Below, piece after piece: positions 20,797 through 26,186 of a stretch of DNA of 26,186 bases; the first letter of the stretch is position 1; each line of letters opens with the position of its first letter. Origin of the DNA: FEN-680 sp036845225 (GTDB taxonomy: Bacteria; Actinomycetota; Geothermincolia; Fen-727; Anoxymicrobiaceae). The notes under the pieces are model-generated. The model saw only the letters and a program-made list of their open reading frames with translations. It did no database searches and had not been told where the DNA came from. The DNA lies in assembly GCA_036845225.1 (NCBI GenBank), contig DAIUEJ010000039.1, forward strand, positions 1 to 26,186, in the 5' to 3' direction. Both the position numbers and the translations under genes were made by a program.

Positions 20797-23082
20797 ATGG
20801 AAAAACGAACCAGCATCAGGGCGCTGGTCATCGAAGACGATGTTGAGATGGCCAACCTCTTGAAGAGGATCATCAAAAACAAGTTCTCCATGGACGTGGA
20901 GCTCGCCTACGACTGCGCGACCGCCCGGCAGAAACTGACCGACCGGGACTTCGACCTCATCACCCTCGACTACAGGCTGCCTGACGGGGCGGGGCTGGAC
21001 CTGCTCGACGAGATAACCGCCGGCGGCCGTCCGCATCCCCCCGTGATAATGGTGACCGGGCACGGCGACGAGGAGACCGCGGCCAGGTCCTTCCAATCGC
21101 GCGCCTCGGGATATGTCGTGAAGGACGCCAAGCTGCCCGAGCTTCTGCTGGAAGCGGTCGAGAAAGCGCTTGCTGAGATAAGCCTCCAGCGGGTCGAGAA
21201 AGAACTGCTGGAGGAGAAAGTCTTTATCGAGGACGCGTTGAACGGCCTGCCTGATATCTTTGCGGTCGTCGATACCGAGGGCAACTTCTTCCGCTGGAAC
21301 TCACAAGTGACCGAGCTCACCGGCTACACCGACGCCGAGATCTCCCGCATGAACCTCCTCGAGCTGTTCCGGCAGGAGGACCGCCAGAAGCTGGTGGACG
21401 GGATGCGGGATGTGCCTGACGAGGGTTTCGCCATCGACGAAGTGGTCCTCGAGCCCAGGTCGGGCACGCGGCGCTGCTACGAGTTCCGCGGGCGCCAGTT
21501 GCGCAACTATGACGGTATCCCTATCGGCTTCAGCGCTATCGGTCGTGACATCACGGAACAGGTACGTGCGAGAGACGAGCTGAAGGCTGACATCGAGAGA
21601 GAGGTGGCCGAGCGCGCCCGGCTCGAAGAAGCCAGCCGCGACAGCGCGGCGCACTTCCAGTCGATCCTCGAGAACTCGACCGACGTGATCACGATACTGG
21701 CCGGGGACGGGACGATCCTGGAGATAAGCCCGTCGATCAGGCCTTTCCTCGGGTACGAAGGCGACTTCATGATCGGCAGGAAGGTGTTCGATTTCGTCCA
21801 CCCGGATGACATCGCCAACGTGCTGAACACCCATAACAGTGTCGCCGAGGGAACCAGAGAGAGCAACGCCTCCGAATGCCGCTTCAAACACGCGGACGGG
21901 ACCTGGCACCCCCTGTCGGTGTCGGGGCGCGTCTTCCAGAAAGACGACGGCGGCATCAACATCATAGTGAACGCACGGGACATCACAGACGGCGTGGCTT
22001 CCCAGGAAGCACTACTCAAGAGCGAGGAGCGATACCGCAGCATCTTCGCGCTCAGCCCCGACTTCATCTTCCTTATGGACACCGAGGGCAGGTTCATCGA
22101 CGCCAACGAGGCGATGCTTCAGCGAGCAGGCCTGACGCTCGAGGAGCTCCAGGAGATCAACTATTCCCCGTTCGTCACCGGGCTGAACGACGAGGGACTG
22201 CAGGATACCATCGCGAAAATCAGGGCCGGCGAGGACGTGCGCGGTCTGGAGGTCGAGGTCCGCCGCGAACGCGGGCGCGACGGGTTCTACGAGGTAAACG
22301 CCATACCTGTCAAGGAGGATGGCGAGGTAAACAAGGTGCTCGGACTCGCACGCGATATAACGGAGCGCAAGCGGACCGAGGACGAGCTCAAGAGGCTCAA
22401 CCAGGAACTGGAGGGCTACGCGCAGACCGTGTCACACGACCTGCGCGGCCCGCTGACCTCGATCAAGCTCGCCGCCGACCACCTGTCGATGCTGTGGGCG
22501 AAGCGTGACTCCGTAAAGGATCTCGGTGACGAGATCGAGCGGGTCGCGGAGGTAGTCCGCGCCAGCACCGGTCAGGCGGAGGCGCTCATCGAAGACCTCC
22601 TGGCGCTCGCCCGCGCGGGCCAGGAGGTGGAAGAGGTATCGGTGGTCGACGTCAAGGCGACCGTGCAGAGGGTCATTGAGGAACACGCCCCCGAGATCGA
22701 GAAGCGCGGGGTGACAGTCAAAGTCCCCGACGAGCTCGGCCAGATCACGGCCAACCCCACGCATGTCTACCAGGTCTTCAGCAACCTCATAGACAACGGC
22801 ATCAAGCACAACAACAACGACGCGCCCGTGGTCGAGGTCGAGTATCTCGGCAATGGCCCCCTGGGCCACAGGTACCTGGTCAGGGACAACGGCCCCGGCA
22901 TCAAGCCGGAGCAGATGGAGAGCATCTTCCTCCCGTTCTTCAAAGGTGAGAACGGATATACGGGGATCGGGTTGACGATTGTAGAGAAGCTCGTGAAGCT
23001 CTACGACGGCGAGATCAAGGCCTCCACGCACGGCGGGGCGTGCTTCGAGTTCTCGATGCGTGACCGCCAGGTCACGTCCTAG
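20797..23082 (+). CDS. Soluble hybrid sensor histidine kinase: receiver-PAS-PAS-PAS-HisKA-HATPase
   Basis: This 761-residue protein has no membrane helix. It starts with a receiver domain (acidic D14-D15, phospho-acceptor D58 in LDYRLPDG, T87, K109), followed by a coiled linker, three PAS domains (about 145-255, 290-400 and 415-525), a dimerisation domain with H547 in VSHDLRGPLTS, and an ATPase domain with N box NLIDNGIKHNN, G1 box DNGPGI and FLPFFKGENGYTGIGLTIVEKL. It therefore takes a phosphate at the N-terminus and signals through its own histidine, so it probably works in the middle of a relay as a cytoplasmic sensor. No response regulator or partner kinase is adjacent. The ATG at 20797 lacks a ribosome site; the sequence just downstream is a normal receiver start. 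The stop TAG interleaves with that of the convergent hydrolase gene. Confidence 0.95.
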   Translation: MEKRTSIRALVIEDDVEMANLLKRIIKNKFSMDVELAYDCATARQKLTDRDFDLITLDYRLPDGAGLDLLDEITAGGRPHPPVIMVTGHGDEETAARSFQSRASGYVVKDAKLPELLLEAVEKALAEISLQRVEKELLEEKVFIEDALNGLPDIFAVVDTEGNFFRWNSQVTELTGYTDAEISRMNLLELFRQEDRQKLVDGMRDVPDEGFAIDEVVLEPRSGTRRCYEFRGRQLRNYDGIPIGFSAIGRDITEQVRARDELKADIEREVAERARLEEASRDSAAHFQSILENSTDVITILAGDGTILEISPSIRPFLGYEGDFMIGRKVFDFVHPDDIANVLNTHNSVAEGTRESNASECRFKHADGTWHPLSVSGRVFQKDDGGINIIVNARDITDGVASQEALLKSEERYRSIFALSPDFIFLMDTEGRFIDANEAMLQRAGLTLEELQEINYSPFVTGLNDEGLQDTIAKIRAGEDVRGLEVEVRRERGRDGFYEVNAIPVKEDGEVNKVLGLARDITERKRTEDELKRLNQELEGYAQTVSHDLRGPLTSIKLAADHLSMLWAKRDSVKDLGDEIERVAEVVRASTGQAEALIEDLLALARAGQEVEEVSVVDVKATVQRVIEEHAPEIEKRGVTVKVPDELGQITANPTHVYQVFSNLIDNGIKHNNNDAPVVEVEYLGNGPLGHRYLVRDNGPGIKPEQMESIFLPFFKGENGYTGIGLTIVEKLVKLYDGEIKASTHGGACFEFSMRDRQVTS

Positions 23083-24509
23083 AAGCCGCGGGTCCCGATC
23101 GGGCCCGTAAAGAACCACACCACGATCGCGGTGAACATCAGCGCAAATGCCAGGCTGCCGCCGGTCAAGCTTCGCAGCCTCATCGATACCTTCGCGAGCA
23201 CCAGGAAGAACGGCGTCGCCAGCACCAGCAGGACCACGACGGGCAGCTTGAACGCCAGCAGGTGAATACTGACGCCGAGCCCTTTCATCAGCGGCAGAAG
23301 AGCCGCCACCAGTGCCATGTCGAGCACGACCGCCCGCACTATCATCACGCGCCACTGGCCCTTGAGGCCCTCCCCCGTCTCGAGGTAGCGATAGGCAAGC
23401 TTATAGAACAGGTAGTCCTCGAGCCAGAACGCCGCGCCGACCAGCAGCACTCCCAGGAAGAAGTAGAACGGCAGCTTTGCGAAAGCCCTGGGAAGAATAA
23501 GCGGCCCGCCGAGCACCAGCAGCACGAAGACGATGACGGCGACCGGTATCAGGGCGTAGGCGACGCTCTTCGCCCAGCGCCCCGCGCCTTCGCCGACCTG
23601 TTGCCGCAGGCGCCCGGAGGCGGCCGCCCGCCGCGCCACCACGACCACGAAAGCCACGAAGAACGGCAACAGCAGAAGGGTCCTCGTCAGGTAGAAGATG
23701 CCGAACTCGTTCACCCCCGCATAGGGTATGAACGGTTTGACCCCGAGCGCTTTGGCCGCAGGCATCGCCAGGAAGCTCGCGGCGATCACCGGCAGCGCAT
23801 AGATGAGGACGTCCATGGCCTGCCGCCCCGATGGGTAGTCCCAGGGGGGCGTCACCACTATCTCGCCTCCATCTGGGAACAGCTTCTTGCGTACCAGTGA
23901 GAGCACGCCCAGCACTACCGCGAATACCCCGAGAGCCAGGACTATGATCCCCAGGAAGCGGCCCCAGAGGAACGGGGACCCCTGTCCCGCGACGACCGGG
24001 AGCCCCGCTGACTGCTTTATCCAGTCGATCGCCTGACGGAGTATCGCGCCGCTCGCCAGCTCGGCCACGTGGTCGTCGTTTGTGACCACGAGCCTGCGCG
24101 CGGTCCCTCCCGCGAAGTCGCCGTAGGTCACGTTCTCCTTGAGCTTCGGCTCGGGACCGGTCAGACGCGCCTGCTGCGTAGCCTTCGCCATCAGTTGCTG
24201 CTCGCGCTCCACGGAGGCAAGCTCGTCAGCGCTGCCGATGGCAAGCATGTAGTTCGGGGGCTTCGAGTCGCCGACTATGCCGATGACGCTGTACCGCGCC
24301 TGGGTCTCGGGAGAGTTCACGTCGAGGTTCTTTGAGAAAGTAGTGAAGAGCCACGACCTGCCGATGAAGGCATCAAGCGGGCCTGCCAGGTCGGTCAGCG
24401 CGTCCTTCCACCCGGTCCAGCACCAGATCGCAACGACCGAGGAAAACTCGTTGGCAGGCTGCACGACGCCCGCGCGCGTGACGGCTATCCCGCCGAGTGA
24501 GTGGCCCAT
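23079..24509 (-). CDS. Membrane alpha/beta hydrolase, C-terminal part (after a frameshift)
   Basis: This is the second part of a gene whose first part is 24586-25140. The 476 residues shown begin at the nucleophile elbow MGHSLGG; coding in the same frame continues upstream to the frameshift near 24588 with EANDVIAAGDYLKKN and SSHITAMGHSLGG, which complete the hydrolase fold. The hydrolase part runs to about residue 165 (LASGAILRQAIDWIKQS), then about eight hydrophobic helices form a C-terminal membrane domain (for example GIIVLALGVFAVVLGVLSLV and YALIPVAVIVFVLLVLGG). Without the N-terminal part the oxyanion region would be missing, so this piece is unlikely to be translated alone. The stop TAG (23081-23079) interleaves with the TAG of the histidine kinase gene on a CTAG palindrome. 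Confidence 0.8.
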   Translation of the reverse strand: MGHSLGGIAVTRAGVVQPANEFSSVVAIWCWTGWKDALTDLAGPLDAFIGRSWLFTTFSKNLDVNSPETQARYSVIGIVGDSKPPNYMLAIGSADELASVEREQQLMAKATQQARLTGPEPKLKENVTYGDFAGGTARRLVVTNDDHVAELASGAILRQAIDWIKQSAGLPVVAGQGSPFLWGRFLGIIVLALGVFAVVLGVLSLVRKKLFPDGGEIVVTPPWDYPSGRQAMDVLIYALPVIAASFLAMPAAKALGVKPFIPYAGVNEFGIFYLTRTLLLLPFFVAFVVVVARRAAASGRLRQQVGEGAGRWAKSVAYALIPVAVIVFVLLVLGGPLILPRAFAKLPFYFFLGVLLVGAAFWLEDYLFYKLAYRYLETGEGLKGQWRVMIVRAVVLDMALVAALLPLMKGLGVSIHLLAFKLPVVVLLVLATPFFLVLAKVSMRLRSLTGGSLAFALMFTAIVVWFFTGPIGTRGF

Positions 24510-24585
24510 CGCGGTGATGTGCGAGGAGTCGACCTCGGGGACGTTCTTCTTGAGGTAGTCCCCGGCGGCGATGACGTCGTTAGCC

Positions 24586-25140
24586 TCAATCGTAAGCGAA
24601 CGTGCTGTAGCCGTTCGAGCCCCCGTGCCCGCGCAGGTCGATCGAAAGCACGATGAACCCCTCTTTGGCGAGCTGCCGGCTCATCTGGACGTACCATTCC
24701 TTCGAACCCGTTGTCCCGTGGGCCAGCACCACGCCAGGCACCTTCCCCTGGACGCTCTTCGGCTTCACGAGCAGCCCGGCGATGGTGACCGGCTTTGGCT
24801 CGAGCCCCTCGGTGGTGAAAGTGACGCGCTGGTAAGTGACCCCTCCGATCGCGCCTTTGACGATGACCACGCCGAAGACGATGAGGAGGAGCCCCACCGC
24901 GAGGAGGACCATCCATGCCTTGATGCGCCGCCCGCCACCGGACACCTCACGAGGACTGTCCTGCCACACCGGCTCCACCCTGGGTGCTTCTTGCGTGGGA
25001 GGCTGAACGGACTGCGCGGGTGGCGTCATCTGTGCCGGCGGCCCCTGTGGTGGCTGGGGGGCGCCCTGAACGGGCGGTCCCTGAGGTGCCCGGCCCGAGG
25101 GTTGAGGCATTCCGGGCTGATTGCCTTCGTTGCTGCTCAA
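24586..25140 (-). CDS. Membrane alpha/beta hydrolase, N-terminal part (ends at a frameshift)
   Basis: The 184 residues start with a long Pro/Gln-rich low-complexity cytoplasmic segment, then one membrane helix (AWMVLLAVGLLLIVFGVVIV) and the start of an alpha/beta hydrolase (VPGVVLAHGTTGSKEW, then IVLSIDLRGHGGSNGYSTFAYD). Translation stops at TGA 24588-24586 in the sequence GATTGAG. Removing one T restores YDEANDVIAAGDYL and joins the frame of the downstream piece, giving a protein of about 686 residues. The intact gene would be a membrane-anchored serine hydrolase of the dienelactone-hydrolase/peptidase-like type with extra C-terminal helices. The start is TTG 25140 with GGAGGAG just upstream. 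A sequencing or assembly error is as likely as a real mutation. Confidence 0.8.
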   Translation of the reverse strand: MSSNEGNQPGMPQPSGRAPQGPPVQGAPQPPQGPPAQMTPPAQSVQPPTQEAPRVEPVWQDSPREVSGGGRRIKAWMVLLAVGLLLIVFGVVIVKGAIGGVTYQRVTFTTEGLEPKPVTIAGLLVKPKSVQGKVPGVVLAHGTTGSKEWYVQMSRQLAKEGFIVLSIDLRGHGGSNGYSTFAYD

Positions 25141-25345
25141 GTCTCCTCCGTTCGAAGAGGATCAGGTGCTGGCGGTCATGCAGGGCGCCACCCGGTATAT
25201 GACCGGAGGCGCGCGGCGCGGGGCAAAAGGCACAACGACTCTGGTCAAGTATTCTACAGCAAAGCCGCGGTCAAGACCTTGATGCGGCGGGCGCGTATCT
25301 CGTCGAAAAGGGCGGACTGTGGTATTTTTGTTACGGAAAAGGCAA
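25141..25345. other. Divergent intergenic region with candidate promoters
   Basis: This gap separates the hydrolase gene (minus) from the PAS sensor gene (plus). On the plus strand TGGTATTTT (25320-25328) resembles an extended -10 just before the sensor gene. On the minus strand TAGAAT (25256-25251) is a possible -10 for the hydrolase gene. Two TTGACC sequences also occur on the minus strand but at wrong spacing. No RNA gene or repeat is evident. Confidence 0.35.
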
Positions 25346-26186
25346 GTGGTTGGCACCCCCCCTGTAGATGCGCCTGCCGAGCAGGCTCTGAGGCGCTTGA
25401 CGTGGCTGGCGGTGGTCGTCTTCGTCATCGTGGAGCTCCTGCTCGTACTGGCTATAGTCCTGGATGCCGTGATAGCGAACCACGGCGTTCTTGCTCCCGT
25501 CCTCGAAGGGGCCCTCTCCACGCTTGTGGCAGCCATCGTGGTCTACTTCGCGTACTTTTATGCCCGCGCGTCCATGGTGCGGCTGAGCGATGCGGAGTCG
25601 GCCAGGACGCGGGCCGAAGCCAGGGTCAAGGAGTTGAGCGAGAACGAACACGCGCTCCTCAACGCGACCCCGGCCTCGGCACTGCTGATGGACGCCGACG
25701 AGAAGATACTGGCAATCAACGAGACCGGGGCGTCGATGCTCGGGTCCAGCCCGGAAGACCTGGTCGGAAAATCCGTCGGTGACTTCCTCCCGGCAGCTAT
25801 CTCCACCGATAGGATCAGGCTCCTGGAGGACGTCAAAGGAAACAGTGAGGGCCTCGATTTCACTGCGGCATACGCGGGGAAGGACTACCGGCACATCGTG
25901 GTGCCGATCTTTGACGAAGAGGGCAGCGTGGTTCGCATGGCAGTCTACGCCCTCGACGTTACGGACCAGGAGGAGGCCGAGAGCAAGGTCAGGGAATCCG
26001 AGGAGCGCTACCGCACGCTCTTTCGAGACCTCGTTCGACGGGATCGTCTACCCGGAACTGCAGGGCCGCATCATCGCCTGCAACCAGTCATTCGCCAAGA
26101 ACATCGACGCGCTCGCCGCCCTCAACAGCTGCTGGGTCTCCAAGGCCGTGTCGCTCTCCAAGGCGAAGAAGGTGATACTGGATATC
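25346..26186 (+). CDS. Membrane PAS-domain sensor protein (3' truncated, internal frameshift)
   Basis: From GTG 25346, preceded by an AAAGG stretch, the frame encodes a short N-terminus (VGTPPVDAPAEQALRRL), two membrane helices (WLAVVVFVIVELLLVLAIVL and LEGALSTLVAAIVVYFAYFY), a coiled linker and a PAS domain (NATPASALLMDADEKILAIN through VVPIFDEEGSVVRMAVYALD), then the start of a second PAS domain at SEERYRTLF. There the frame breaks: at 26021-26023 one T too many turns the expected RTLFETSFDGIV into RTLFRDLVRR, while the next frame carries ETSFDGIVYPELQGRIIACN to the end of the window. The protein is probably a sensor histidine kinase or other PAS-linked signalling protein whose output domain lies beyond the window. 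Closeness to the end suggests low-quality contig-end sequence. Confidence 0.75.
   Translation, partial: MVGTPPVDAPAEQALRRLTWLAVVVFVIVELLLVLAIVLDAVIANHGVLAPVLEGALSTLVAAIVVYFAYFYARASMVRLSDAESARTRAEARVKELSENEHALLNATPASALLMDADEKILAINETGASMLGSSPEDLVGKSVGDFLPAAISTDRIRLLEDVKGNSEGLDFTAAYAGKDYRHIVVPIFDEEGSVVRMAVYALDVTDQEEAESKVRESEERYRTLFRDLVRRDRLPGTAGPHHRLQPVIRQEHRRARRPQQLLGLQGRVALQGEEGDTGY

Noticed and set aside
24571..25782. A 403-codon open frame on the plus strand across the hydrolase gene and intergenic region.
   Set aside because: It is Arg/His/Gly-rich antisense sequence with no family resemblance; the hydrolase on the other strand and the PAS sensor frame explain the coding signal.
1..26186. 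CRISPR array, integrase, insertion sequence, rRNA or phage genes.
   Set aside because: No regular spaced repeats, transposase or integrase motifs, rRNA segments or structural phage genes were seen on either strand.

Overview
The window reads as a high-GC chromosomal fragment from an anaerobic bacterium. A PASTA-domain Ser/Thr kinase, the GC-rich codon use and a large NADH/heterodisulfide-reductase/ETF locus point most naturally to a deep, uncultured anaerobic actinobacterial lineage (Coriobacteriia/OPB41/Geothermincolia-like). That placement is inference: no rRNA, tRNA or ribosomal protein gene is present to test it. Both ends cut through genes, so the window may be a whole contig.

Layout. 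Bases 3-2070 hold the 3' part of a PknB-like kinase with four PASTA repeats and an AIM24-family protein. A perfect 37-bp inverted repeat with a GGTGCCTGTCCCC core and an AT-rich promoter/leader region follow (2071-2385). Bases 2386-10689 are one tightly packed + strand operon: an HdrD-like (HdrC+HdrB fusion) iron-sulfur protein, EtfB, EtfA, HdrA, MvhD/FlxD, an FrhB-like iron-sulfur protein, an AsrA/HydB-like iron-sulfur protein and an AsrB/FlxA-like FAD/NAD/[2Fe-2S] reductase. A hairpin terminator ends it at 10712. A minus-strand AAA/DUF4143 ATPase follows; its strong promoter is overlaid by three copies of a 9-bp operator-like site. Next come a minus-strand pair (small membrane protein and methyltransferase), a plus-strand MscS channel, and a 36-bp tandem duplication with a GGTGCC-A-GGCACC core at the convergent junction with a Gfo/Idh/MocA oxidoreductase. 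Bases 15472-20673 carry four co-directional redox enzymes: an AmmeMemoRadiSam-type radical SAM protein, a geranylgeranyl-reductase-family flavoprotein, a B12-binding radical SAM enzyme and a protoporphyrinogen-oxidase/phytoene-desaturase-like flavoprotein. The end holds a soluble receiver-PAS-PAS-PAS-histidine kinase, a frameshifted membrane alpha/beta hydrolase, and a truncated, frameshifted membrane PAS sensor.

How the genes work together. The main operon looks like a cytoplasmic electron hub. The FlxA-like subunit would take electrons from NAD(P)H, the AsrA-like and FrhB-like subunits and MvhD would relay them to the flavin of HdrA (the bifurcating or confurcating site), and the HdrD-like protein plus EtfAB would connect HdrA to a disulfide, quinone or acyl-CoA-type partner. 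Joining EtfBA and a one-piece HdrD to an HdrA-Flx module is the most notable system here. The first CCG domain of the HdrD-like protein has lost two of its usual cysteines. The 15.5-20.7 kb group may form a lipid/isoprenoid or cofactor redox module, but no substrate can be read from sequence.
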